Position numbers and translations under genes: made by a program. From Podochytrium sp. JEL0797 (taxonomy: Eukaryota; Chytridiomycota; Chytridiomycetes; Chytridiales; Chytriomycetaceae), in assembly GCA_027596195.1 (NCBI GenBank), contig JADGJG010000419.1, positions 1 through 20,598 of the forward strand: DNA of 20,598 nucleotides, given 5' to 3'. Below the pieces are notes generated by a model. The model made no database searches. It had not been told where the DNA came from and was given only the letters and a program-made list of their open reading frames with translations. This document shows, piece by piece, positions 9,157-18,916 of the stretch. Position 1 is the first letter of the stretch; the number at the start of each line of letters is the position of its first letter.

Positions 9157-10225
9157 ATGGGCCCCAAGGAAAAGCACAGATTCAGCAACTTCAACGCAAA
9201 GCGCGCCAAGGCGGCACAGGCGGAAAAGGTACTAGTACATGCCATAAAAGATAATGAGTCTTATGCAACCAACGACAGATGCCTGTGGCAGACAAGACTG
9301 CAGCGACGCCGGTGAAACGAAAGCAACCTGAAACACCCGAAACACCGTCAGCTCAACCTGCCAAACAAACCTCAGCTGCATCGAATTCCAGCAGCATAAC
9401 ACCCCGTACCTCTCTTCAACGCATTGCCAAATCCACAGTCGCTGGTTCAAGCTCGATGTTTTCCGGCGCTGGCAACTTTGTGCAAGGCGACGAATGGTTC
9501 AAGGGACTTCAATCTCACGCTGGTGAAAGCTTGCTTGATATGACTGCCGAAAATCGTGCCCGTGCAGTCGAAGCCGAAGAGAGAGCTGCGGCTGAGCTGC
9601 TACGAGTGAATGAGGAGGGATGTCGGCGGGAAAGATTGAAGATCAATGTGACACATTTGATCTCGTGTTTGGATGGAGAGGAATGTTTATTGGAAGCTGC
9701 AGACATGTTGCGTTTGTTGGACGTTGTTGTTGCTGCCTGTTGGAAAGGCAATAAAGGAGGTTGTCTTGACATCATCATGGCACACCTTACAACAGTAGTA
9801 GGAGTGGAATTGGGTGTGTTTTCTCAGAATAGTAGGAAGGAGGAAGCTCTTGGTGTCGATTTCGCGTCGTTCGACTTGGACAAATTGAAGCAGCAGTTTG
9901 TCAACGACTGCCCCTCTCTTTGGCGCATATGTGAAACGCTATGTACTCATCCCGGAACTGCGACGCATCCTGACCCTAAAAGAAACCCGAACCGTGCCTT
10001 GTCAGTTGTATCTGTGGTCGCGTTCACTCACAATCTCCAACTTGGATTCATGCAGAGGCTACTGTCAACTTGCCTCAAAGGAGACGACGCCTCCCCGCTC
10101 CTTATAGAGATTTGTTCGCAGCTTGGGTTCAGCCTCTCGTACACAGCCACCAAAAACACCATTGGGAAGCTTGTTGATGAGGCAGAAGCTGCAATCGAGC
10201 GCGTCTGCAAACCTCTGCTCATTGG
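9157..10225 (+). pseudogene. DUF6589-like protein, N-terminal part only
   Basis: Exon 1 (9157-9228) and exon 2 (from 9279) are joined by a 50-nt intron. About 340 residues follow before the homology stops. The N-terminus is basic and Ser/Thr/Pro-rich (KRKQPETPETP). Next come an amphipathic region (MTAENRARAVEAEERAAAELL), a helical part rich in Leu and Cys (SCLDGEECLLEAADMLRLLD), and a segment with WRICETLC, a proline- and arginine-containing linker, then LSVVSVVAFTHNLQLGFMQ, LGFSLSYTATKNTIGKL and LLIGWQSV. That last order resembles large, often multicopy fungal proteins carrying DUF6589, whose function is unknown and whose copy number suggests a mobile origin. Such proteins are usually much longer. 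Here the frame enters unrelated sequence near 10226-10265 and stays open to 10631, giving a 450-codon exon 2 with a nonsense C-terminus rich in Pro and Ser. The family call is from memory. Confidence 0.5.
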
Positions 10226-11576
10226 ATGGCAATCCGTGAAAATTTTCGAAAATGGCATCCCTCCGACACGACAGCCACCATCCTGGCTCTGCTCACCCAA
10301 GTCACCCAGAACCAGTCTCGCATGCAATCGCAGCTGGACCAGTTGGCCGCCAGTGTGGCCTCGCACCAAGAGAGCATCGAGTCGCTGCACACCCACTTCG
10401 TCACCGTCGATGACTCAACCAATGCACGCATCGATTCCCTCAAGGCTGAGGCCAATGCTTCTCAATCTGATCTGCAGTCCTCTATCCAGTCGTCCGTCAC
10501 CAGTTTCCACTCTTCCCTGTCATCGATCGAGTCCTCTGTCGCCCAAAGCCTCCACCAAGTCTCCCTCCAAATTCTGCAGCTCCAAAACGCAACCAAAAAA
10601 CATTACACTCGTTTCAATAGCTGCCTTCTGAGGTGGTTACGTTGGTGCTGGGTTGGATTCATCCAACGAATCTCTGGAAGATTTGTCGTGTCTCTCGCGC
10701 CTTCAAGAACATCAAAGTATGTTTGCGTCGACCAGCATCTCTCGCTTCCTACCCGCACCTGACCTCACCCGCCTCGAATCATGGGGAGAACCATCCGACA
10801 TCGATATCAGTTGCATGAAGGCCCCACTCCATTACCAAACCCTCTACATTGAGCTCCACCTGAACCACTTGCACGTCATCAGCTAGGGGTGTTGATGAAG
10901 ATGAGGATAACATCACCCATTCGCTTCGCTTGCAATCCGGGTTCCCAATGGCCCTCCTTGACTCCAAATGTCTGGTCCGTCTCGCACTTGTGGACTGCCA
11001 CATCACTGGGCCCATTTCTGTCGAAATCGCGAATCTCAAAACTCTCCAATATTAGGAGTTGAACAAAAATTCGCTCTCGGGATCCATTCCTGGTGAACTC
11101 GCCAAACTGTCCCATCTGACTTTTCTCCACTTTTCCGCCAACCGTCTGCTTTTGGGTCCGTTGCCTTCTGCTCTCGGCGGGCTGAAAAATCTCGAAGATC
11201 TCGTAATCAAATTCACTAGTATTTCTGGGTCGATTCCAGCAGAGTGGGGTGGGATGACCTACTTGGGGAGTCTCCGTCTCGATGGAAACGAGGGATTGAC
11301 TGGTTCGATTCCTCGGGAGCTCGGCAACCTGAGTCAGCTGGAATTCTTGTCGCTCCATGGGTGCAATTTGTCGGGAAAGATTCCTCATGAACTCGGCAGA
11401 CTCGAGAGGTTGAGGAAATTGAATTTGTCATTCAATGTGCTCTTGAGTGGTGAGGGGTTCCGGTGGCGTTGGCGACATTGGCGCGTCTTCAAAACTGCAA
11501 TTTGAGTGGATGTCCTGAGTTGACTGTTGGATTTGAATTTCGCGAAGGAGTTGAGTTTTACTGTCCTGATGAATAA
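10226..11576 (+). pseudogene. Coiled-coil / F-box / LRR protein, broken copy
   Basis: This is the fullest copy of a family present at least four times here. (1) 10226-10600 encodes a heptad-rich segment (ILALLTQVTQNQSRMQSQLD, SSIQSSVTSFHSSLSSIESS, LQILQLQNATKK), a likely coiled coil. (2) 10621-10712, one frame away, encodes LPSEVVTLVLGWIHPTNLW then CRVSRAFKNI, an F-box-like helix set; F-boxes bind Skp1 of SCF ubiquitin ligases. (3) 10722-10885, in the third frame, gives STSISRFLPAPDLTRLESW and ALHYQTLYIELH-like text. (4) 10890-11450 has about six plant-type LRR units (NSLSGSIPGELAKL, GSIPRELGNLSQLEFL, GCNLSGKIPHELGRL). (5) The tail reads LATLARLQNCNLSGCPEL, then FYCPDE and TAA at 11574. Breaks: a stop before the F-box (10618), a shift near 10713, TAG at 11053-11055, and two extra G near 11452. 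The upstream part is replaced by the DUF6589-like gene. Confidence 0.75.
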
Positions 11577-11619
11577 AGCGCATCCCTTTATTTCCCTTTA
11601 TAAATGTCAAGGGGGTGTT

Positions 11620-11720
11620 TTCCCAAGTGTCAACGAGCTGCTTGCAAACGAATCTCACACGCGTCATGTTCAAGAAGGAACGGTGGAATTGGGAAACTTT
11701 AGAGCTTGAAAAGGAATGCG
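11620..11720 (+). pseudogene. MYND-family C-terminal tail scrap
   Basis: One + frame reads LTRVMFKKERWNWETLELEKE, here given as LTRVMFKKERWNW plus ETLELEKE, at about 11650-11714. It is nearly the same as NMTRVMFKEERWDWKVLEAE in the MYND gene at 18917-19486. Upstream, only a weak GGVF word recalls the rest of that tail. No finger or start is present. The piece lies between the LRR pseudogene and the UTP21 stop. Confidence 0.6.
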
Positions 11721-11860
11721 CGTCGACGCGGCGTCCCAAATCAAAGCCTGAGACTTTCTCTTGTTTACGGATGCGAGCAAACCCGCGTTGAAGGTATCTT
11801 GACCAAGGTTGTGAATCATCGGTTCAATCTTATCATGCTTTATCCTTCAAAATAACCAAA

Positions 11861-14800
11861 TCAAGTTCTCAAGTGCTCCAAAATGGCCAAATTCGCATGG
11901 AACAAGTCCTCCAACACGCGCCACGAGCTCGCCACATTATCCTTCAACGCAAACAGTTTCGTTTGAATCGGCCCAGATTGAACAATCAAATCGGATCCGT
12001 GGGCCTGTTTTCGAAAACAAACCGAAGAGAAAACGCGTTCAGAAACGGATGATACGGCACGCGAACACACACGCGCACATAAACGCAAAAGGCTCACCTC
12101 CAAGAAAATACTAATCACACACTGCACAAACTCATAATTCACAAGCTCGTTCGACACCAACCCCAACAAATCCAAAAACGGTTCAAAATCCCCGCCCCCA
12201 AACGACCGAATCTCCAAATCCAACGCCGACGGCGACAATTGCACAAGCGTTTCAATGTACTCTGGTTTCCCGTGCCAATCGGCTGTGCTCTCGTTGAACT
12301 CCAATACGGTGGCGCGGTCCACTTGCGTGTTGGCCCCGACAAAGTGGTCCGCGGCGGCTTTGAAGGCTGTGTCGACGGTTGTGGATCCAAGCGCACCGAG
12401 GAAGAAGGGCACGTTGTCCGGCTTGTGCACTTTTTCAGCGGGTTTTCTACGCTTTTGGATCGATTCGAGGTTCAGGAGGAGTTGCACGCGCGAGAGCGGG
12501 AGGGAGGAGAGGCGGATGAGGGAGTAGTTCGGGTTTTCGGAGTCCGTGAGGGAGAGGTCTTGGTCGTCGAGTGCAGTCATCATGGCGTCGTCTTCTTCGT
12601 CGGGGACGGATCGGAGGTTGACGGGGATGGAGGAGGAAGCGATGTCAAAGAGGGTGGTATTGGCCCTGTTTTGGTTTACGCGTGAGATTGGGAAACGCGG
12701 ACAGCAACGAAAAATAATCGAAAGTCACAAACCACAAGACGACACCGCGGTTGCTAACGTGCGAAGACGCAATGTAGTTTCCATCCACGGAAAACGAAAC
12801 ACTCGTTGCCGGATCCACGCGAAGTGATCCAATCAATGTGCTCGAGGGAATGTCCCACAACTTGATGGTTCCCTCGAGTCCAGACGTGAGAAGCCATCTC
12901 GAATCAGGGCTGAGAGACTGAATAAAGAAACGAAGAAAATATGAGCAAATCGCGACAAATTGCAATAAGTAAAAAAGCGCGGTTACCAAATCCAAAATGC
13001 GGTTCCTGTGGCCCCAGAATTCACGAACAATCTTGCCAACCTCAATGTCCACGATGCGAACACACAAGTCGTCGCACGCGACCGCCGCAATGTTGCTCTC
13101 CTTGTGGAACACCATGGCCGAGATGGGAACAGGGAAATCGATCGATTGAATCAGTTTTCGCTTCTTCATGTTCCAGATCTAAGGACATTTCGAAATGGTG
13201 TGGTCAGTTGAAGCCGTGATCCGCAGTACGCGTCAATATAAAATTACCTTGAGCGTGCAATCCAACGAAGCGGAAATCAGTTTCTCGGAAAGAGAATCCA
13301 CAGCCAACCCAACTATCGCCTTCGAGTGGCCCTTGTCAACCAGGAAAGTCCCTCTCGACTGCCCAGACTGCATATTGAACATGTCGATTCCACCCTTCAC
13401 CGAACCCACCAACCCAAAGTTTCCACAGGGACTCACAGCCGCAATCTGGCGAATTCAAGAATCAGAATCAACTCGAAACAGACATTGACAGAATCAAAAA
13501 TACACACCGTCGCGGCAGACTTGTCAGAAACCGCAAACTGATTTTTCCCAATCGCACCGCGTTTCAATTTCCACGACTTGACGAGATGGCTGTTTGCCTC
13601 GACCGTCAAAATATCGTCCCAGTCGTTGATGCCAGATTCACACACGTCAAAGTTGATGATGGGGTTGGGGCGGCCGTCGAGCGTGGCTGCTTTGAATTTC
13701 TTGGATTCGGCGTTTTCTGATATTGTTGTTTTGGGATCAGTCAGAAGCCTCGTCGTGAATAGACGGAATGCAAGATACATACTTCTCGAAAACTCAAGGT
13801 TGCGCTGATCCTGAATCGTCGAGTACTTTCTGAGCGAACCGTCGGAACCAGACGAAATGATGGTTGTTGGATCGGGTCCAACAAATCGAATTCGGTTCGG
13901 TGGCTCTCGGTGACCGCTGCGCGATTTCCAGAGCCTTGGGTGTTCGTTTTCGTTGTCAAAGATCCATTCCTAGCAGTACGTGAAAATGAATCATGTGTCA
14001 GCCGAGAATACGCGTCAATAAATTCAACAAAACGGAAACCTTGATGGAATTGTCCCCGGAAGCCGTCACCAAAACAGGCTGTCCCTTCAAAAACTCGACC
14101 GTATGAACTCCTTCGACATGCGCGTCTCCTTCCCCAGCAGCGACTCGCACAACCAACACGCCCTTTGCCAAATCCCACACGAACGCACTTCCATCGGCCC
14201 CACCCGTGGCCATCATGGAAACGGTTGCGTCTTCGTCGGAACGGAAACTGATGGCCGTGACAGGAGCTTTCGATTCCTGTTGGAATTGCTTGATGGGGGT
14301 GTTGGTGCGAATGTTTTTGAGGAGGATTGTGCCGGATTGAGTGCCGATGGCGAGGACGTCGATGGCGGGAGTTTGGGCCAGCGTGGTAATTGGGGAAGAG
14401 AGGGTTGTGAATTCGTAAATCATGGTTCTATATAAGGTTTCAGCGCAAGATGGAAATGGAGGACTGAGGCAGCAGGAACTCACAAGGACACAAAGTTCCA
14501 CAACTGCAGCCGGCCATCCGCGCTTCCGACCACGATTTTGTTGACATATGTGCTCGGGTGAATGAAGGTCGTGATCACAAAGTGTGGCTCGAATTCGAGA
14601 GTTCGCACGAATTCTGGGTGTTTGTTTGGTACAAGAATGCCGAGTGGATTCAATCGTACCTTTCGTTTTCCAGTTCCAAATTCGGATCGTGTTGTCAGAT
14701 GCGGCAGCAAGAATCAAATCGCCCAAAACAAGCAGCTGGAAAATGGCCACGTTTTGGTCTTCGCTGTTGGAGCCAAACGATTCCATCGCCGGAATCGTCA

Positions 14801-15188
14801 ACAAGGAAACCTGTTCACACCGTCAGTTTCCCAACAGATTCCCGAATATTCTCACAATATCTGCTCTCTTGTACACGTAAATGCTGGTCCCGGCTGCTGC
14901 GAACGTGACTTCGTTGTGAGCAGCCACGCATGAAATATGGTCCTTTGTGGGGATTTCCTTTGACGAGAAGATCAGGTGCAGATTCTCAACCTAGATCACG
15001 GATCAAATGGTGAGCAATTGGCACTCGCAATGAATCCAACGCACATTGTACAACTGGAACGATCGTTCTAGCGGAGCCACGGCAGTGAAGAATCCGTTTG
15101 TTCCCAGCGAATTGATGGCAACGGGAACGGCGCTGCAAACAATTCCTAGTGTGCGGAACCGGACGAGCGACGAGTGAGAAGGTGACAT
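11861..15188 (-). CDS. UTP21: WD40 protein UTP21 (WDR36), SSU processome
   Basis: Utp21/WDR36 is a nucleolar double-propeller subunit of UtpB, required for processing of the 18S rRNA precursor. Twelve exons join in frame to 876 residues: 15188-15045, 14990-14856, 14810-14660, 14613-14484, 14427-14040, 13969-13783, 13716-13508, 13445-13248, 13178-12987, 12917-12733, 12665-12098 and 12004-11861. The eleven introns are 45-93 nt. Family words in order: NTIRIWNWKTKE, FIHPSTYVNKIVVGS, GRLQLWNF, AIDVLAIGTQSG, AFVWDLAKG, VTASGDNSIKEWIFD, SPCGNFGLVGS, MFNMQSGQSRGTF, KIVREFWGHRNRILDL, SPDSRWLLTSGLEGTIKLWD and IASSHVSNRGVVLW. The C-terminal Utp21 domain has LSSLPLSRVQLLLNLESI, KVHKPDNVPFFLGALGS and SGPIQTKLFALKDN. 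The ATG at 15188 gives a short N-terminus before the first blade. Its promoter must lie in the A18 tract and the MYND relic next to it. Confidence 0.95.
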
Positions 15189-15204
15189 TTGGTGTTCGAT
15201 ATCC

Positions 15205-15222
15205 AAAAAAAAAAAAAAAAAA
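15205..15222. repeat. A18 homopolymer upstream of UTP21
   Basis: Eighteen consecutive A on the + strand (T on the UTP21 coding strand) lie 17-34 bases upstream of the UTP21 ATG. Poly(dA:dT) tracts in fungal promoters commonly exclude nucleosomes, so a promoter role is plausible. An origin as a slippage tract is equally possible. Confidence 0.6.
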
Positions 15223-15244
15223 GCAAGTCAGGTAAAACTACTGT

Positions 15245-16253
15245 TCACTTGCGCTCGCTGTCCAACTCCTCCCACTTCCAGCGCTCCTCCTTGAACAAGA
15301 CACGCGTGAGATTCGCCCCTTTCACGACAAATTCCCCCCCGCCCCACAAGGGCGAAACCACCCACTTGACAGACTCCACACATGAGTCTGGTGCAGGACC
15401 TCGCACTTCATACACGCTACCATTTAAAAACATATCGAATATAAACTGTTTTGAAGACCGTGGATGCGAACCAAATCGAATTCAACGAGATCCTCTGGGC
15501 CTTGACAGAAGAGTTTATGGCCGCGTTTCCAGGCAACGCGTTGACATTTGACCGAGCAGCAATATTTGCCAAGGCACAGTTGACACCGTTTGAGTTTCGT
15601 AACCACCTGTCCTTCGCCCGATTCATTCCACGCCAACAAAATTCGTAATCATTCGTTGGAAGATATGGAACTCTCCAGCTTTTCGTTCGGGCGATATGGA
15701 TGTACTTGTGCTCCCCATGACATTGCGAAGAAGGGAGGTATGCAACTTTACCAATCCAAACACTATTTTTTTTTTCCTCAGGGTATGTGAGACCCATGCC
15801 GTCGAGATTGATTTTGGAAATAACTAACGGCGACGTTGGGCGCTTCAAATACTCGGCAACAGACATAAACTTATGATCCGGAGTGGTAAATATTTTCTCC
15901 TCAAGCTCCTTGGGAGTGAAAAGGTCGCAGAGTGAAATGGCCTTGCGGAATTGATCAGCCGAGGCGCCGCGGTGGCCTGCAGAATCAAACCCCATTTCAC
16001 GTGCAAAAATGGCAAACGCGCGGTGGAGCGTCGGGGCGTGCGGGTTCGTCTGGACGTGTTTGAAAAAAGAATCATCAGAGGGGTTGCGGCGTGTCCCCAC
16101 CACGAAGAGGCAGTGCCAGAAGGCTGGGTGGGATGAAGACTCGGTGGAGAACTGAAGGTACGCCTTCTTGAGAAGATCAATTGCCTCGCGATCTCGCCCC
16201 TCCTGCTCTGCTGCCGTGGCGAGCTCAAAGAAAGCGTATCCGGAGAGACTCAT
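15245..16253 (-). pseudogene. TPR-like/MYND-finger protein, broken copy
   Basis: From the ATG at 16253 about 150 residues are open and coherent: AFFELATAAEQEGRDREAID (TPR-like helix pair), SSHPAFWHCLFVVGT, HRAFAIFAREMGFDSAG, FRKAISLCDLFTPKELEEKI and SVAEYLKRP. After about 15800 the frame changes. A stretch GEFHIFQRMITNFVG (third frame) matches the AELHVIKQKMVFD region of the paralogues. The second half of a MYND zinc finger follows: LKRCQLCLGKYCCSVKCQRV then KRGHKLFC. Next are EDLVEFDLVRIHGLQ, another shift near 15437, and the tail TRVLFKEERWKW with TGA at 15245. The first CxxC pair of the finger is deleted. MYND fingers mediate protein contacts. With the finger cut and at least two shifts this copy is most likely non-functional, although the N-terminal half alone is intact. 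Confidence 0.7.
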
Positions 16254-16261
16254 TAGTTTCC

Positions 16262-16460
16262 GAGGTTGATATGATTGTAAACAAACTCGTCAAATACTCT
16301 GCAACAGAGATGCGGTCGAGGTCGTAAGTGAAAATAATTTCGTCAAGCTCCTCTGGCGTGAGGAGATCGCAGAGCGAAATGGCCTTGCGGAATCAACTAG
16401 CCGCGGCTTCGCGGTTGCCTCATGTCGGTCTTTTCCACACACCAAGCACCCGATTCGGCT
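16262..16460 (-). pseudogene. Partial duplicate of the TPR-like segment
   Basis: On the minus strand FRKAISLCDLLTPEELDEII, TYDLDRISVAEYL and FTIIST are read at about 16400-16262. These duplicate FRKAISLCDLFTPKELEEKI and SVAEYL of the adjoining copy, which starts just downstream at 16253. Upstream on the same strand (to about 16640) only weak traces continue. This is a truncated tandem duplicate, head to tail with the larger copy. Confidence 0.65.
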
Positions 16461-16579
16461 CTTCTGGATTCGGCATGACTGTTCAACAACGCATAGAAAA
16501 AACGGATGTGATGAAAGTTCCAGAATTGGTGGAATGCTGTGAAGGGGTGTTGGTATGCAGGTCAAATCCAAAATTGGGG

Positions 16580-17735
16580 TTAAAAAGAGCGGACTGGGAC
16601 AAGTTTGATACCAAAACACCAGAATGCTTCAATACCACCATCCTCCATTTCCCTTCTTGTTTCGTATTCTCTCATTTCCCACCTGTCCTCCGCTTCACGA
16701 AACTTTGAGGTCTCCTTTGCCTTCCACTTAGCCAACCACTTGTGATGCACTTTTGCAAACTCTTTCGCACGAGCCGAGTCAAACTCTACGCCACAAACTC
16801 TTTGACCACATCACCGTTTTGCTTCGCAATTTCCTCAACAAGTCGATCAGGTAGGAATGGTCTACCTCCATAAATTTGACCCGAAAAATTCACCCACTCC
16901 TCCTGCTCCGCAATCATCTTATAGAACAGAATCTCACCTCGCTCCTCCAAAATCTTGAGCCCAACAGAAAAAGCAGCTTGATGCACTTCCTTGTCAAAGT
17001 GTTTCGTGTAGCCCGCATTGCTCAAGGGAGTGGCCAGGAACATTGCAAACTTGCCAGGACCACCTGCTCTACTCTTGCAGACCTGGTAGTTGTGATCGCA
17101 GGCAAGATCTTCGTTGAAGAGGTCCGGAGGTTGCGATCCAAAGTGGATGGCGTTTGAAAAGCTGATGTGGAAGAGAGGTGCAACGCTGTTGACTTGATGC
17201 ACGTCCAAGTCGGACAGATAGGCCCATTCGGGTCGTGTCTTAAAGCTCTCGCAATCACATTGATTCAATTCTTGAGGGTGGGATTTGAGCTCGTTGCAGC
17301 ACAGTGCCAGAATTCGACAATGGAGAGTGGCAGCATGGCAGGCGATGGTGTCTCGCCAAGATGCCAAAGATTGCTGCATGGCTTGCAGATCCCAGTTTGG
17401 ATTTTTGAAGCTGATTGCGTCGGTGTTGCGTTCAAACCACTGATTTTCCCCAACACCTAATCCCTTGCGGGAAAAGCTGCTTACGGCGTTCCAGTAAAAT
17501 CTGTGATTCGACTGATTTGAGGAACCCTTGTTTCGCGTTTGGGGAGACAGTCTTTGGGATTTTGAAGAGTCCAACGGTGGCACTTTCGGTGCCATCCAAA
17601 TACGAGTTGAGATGGGGCAACTCGGAGCGTATTTCAGCCATAGTTTTCAAATAGAAGTTGTAGTAGTGGCCATAGGGTGCATTGGCATCCTCAAGGTGCT
17701 GATGGACATCAAATTCTGGATATAAACCCGAGTTC
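16580..17735 (-). pseudogene. Unrecognised protein, frameshifted
   Basis: I do not recognise the family. Three consecutive pieces in different frames clearly belong together. The first (about 17735-17480) has YPEFDVHQHLEDANAPYGHY, TMAEIRSELPHLNSYLDGTE and KTVSPNAKQGFLKSVESQIL. The second (about 17470-16788) has GENQWFERNTDAISF, LASWRDTIACHAATLHCRIL, RPEWAYLSDLDVHQVNSVAP, HNYQVCKSRAGGPGKFAMF, ILEERGEILFYKMIAEQEEW and FLPDRLVEEIAKQNGDVVKE. The third (about 16782-16583) has EFDSARAKEFAKVHHKWLA, KETSKFREAEDRWEMRE and ends in TAA. The joins need single-base shifts near 17475-17500 and 16785. No transmembrane segment or signal peptide is visible. The 5' side is replaced at about 17735 by a MYND-family tail, so the start is missing. 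About 380 residues are represented. The uniform, non-repetitive composition speaks for a real former gene. Confidence 0.6.
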
Positions 17736-17815
17736 CACCTTGAACATGACACGCGTAACATTCATCCCTTTGACAGCTATTCCCAACACCCGCCAAGATG
17801 AGAGACGACCCACTT
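17735..17815 (-). pseudogene. MYND-family C-terminal tail scrap
   Basis: The minus strand reads SWRVLGIAVKGMNVTRVMF followed by KVEL. This matches QWRVSHFGGGRDFAVKLENM and TRVMFKEERW of the MYND gene at 18917, with the GGG-containing part shortened. The tail ends abruptly at about 17735, where the unrecognised gene begins in an overlapping frame. Confidence 0.55.
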
Positions 17816-18613
17816 GCACGAAGGAAAGAGAGAGGGCGCAGCGGTCCAATATCGCAAGGTTCCGGTCTCGGCACCCAAATCACGCCACACGAGCTCAATA
17901 CGCAGATTGTGAGCGGCATCAACCCATCCACGTCAGAAGCCATCATCACGACAGTTCGCGAGTTTCTGCAAGACGAATCCGGCTTCTTGAAGCCCTCGAA
18001 ATTCAACCTCGAGCAAATGACAAGTCCATGTTTACGTCCTTTGAAGGTTTGACGAACTTCGGGACGGTCCAGGATTCTCGACGTCTTCTACCGTCAGTTT
18101 GGAGTGTATTGCGGGCTTTTCATGTCCCAAGTCAGATTTGATGCCGAGCTGCATGTCATCAAGCAAAAAATGGTGTTTGACGGTTCGTCTGGTTTCAAGT
18201 GTGATGGGTGTGTAACTTTGGCTGTGAGTGAGGGAGCCGACGGGAAAGATGTTGTGACGCGTTTGAAGAGGTGCCAGAAGTGTCAGTGCAAGATGCACTG
18301 CTCGGTGGAGATTTGGAAGAAAGGGATAAATCGAAGTCGTGCTCCCGAAAATCTTGTCAAGTTTGATTTGGTTCGCATCAATGGGTTTACGGAGATTCCG
18401 GGCGAGGTTGCCATCAATGGACATGTATCTGAAGTTTGCAGATCTGTTGTTGGGACGGGAGGTTCAGTGAGCTCCGCTTCGGAATGGAGAGTGTCATTTC
18501 TCGGGGAAGATTGCGATTTTGCAGTCAAGCGTGAGAACATGGCGCGTGTCATGTTCAAGGAGGAGCGCTGGAATCGGAAGGCGCTTGAAGTAGAGGTTTT
18601 GAAGAATTTTTGA
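17798..18613 (+). pseudogene. MYND-family protein with damaged finger
   Basis: A single + frame is open from 17798 to 18613 except for one TGA at 18050-18052. The N-terminal 84 codons (PHELNTQIVSGINPSTSEAI, REFLQDESGFLKPSKFNLEQ) are not recognised. After the stop comes RILDVFYRQFGVYCGLFMS, then AELHVIKQKMVFD and a MYND-like finger. CDGC and CQKC are kept, but the second half reads HCSVEIWKKGINRS, so the later Cys and the His-x3-Cys are lost. The conserved tail follows: NLVKFDLVRINGFTEIPGE, EWRVSFLGEDCDFAVK, MARVMFKEERWNRK. It ends at TGA 18611. The finger cannot bind two zincs as usual, while the tail is well kept. If translated from the ATG at 18125 it would be about 160 residues. Confidence 0.6.
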
Positions 18614-18916
18614 AACAAAATATAACCGAGGTGTTAGCGTGGCTTTATCTTGTTATGAAGAGGATAGACCAGACGGGAGTATTTTTAGTGAAAAGGTGAT
18701 GCCGGGATATCCCTTTCGGAAGGGAGCGTTTCGGCCAAACCCGACAATCCTGGGACAAAAAAAGCTGCAAAAAAAGATCACTTCGACAGATCCCTCAGGC
18801 GCCGTGATGGACGCGTTCACACAAGCTTCCAATCTCGCCCACTCTGGGCTGGGGGGTTCCGGATTCTCATCATCTTACACGAGTCAGTTGATGTCGAAGT
18901 GCGTGTAATCAAGCAA

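Noticed and set aside
8764..9177. 137-codon minus-strand frame upstream of the DUF6589-like gene
   Set aside because: It has an odd Trp/Tyr-rich composition and no motif, and it overlaps a probable 5'-UTR intron and the start of the + strand gene.
10028..10396. 122-codon minus-strand frame
   Set aside because: It is a shadow of the DUF6589-like and coiled-coil coding sequence on the + strand.
15205..15222. A18 tract as the poly(A) tail of a retrocopy
   Set aside because: The adjoining MYND copy lies on the minus strand, so its 3' end would show T on the + strand. The tract has the wrong polarity for that gene and no target-site duplication is seen.
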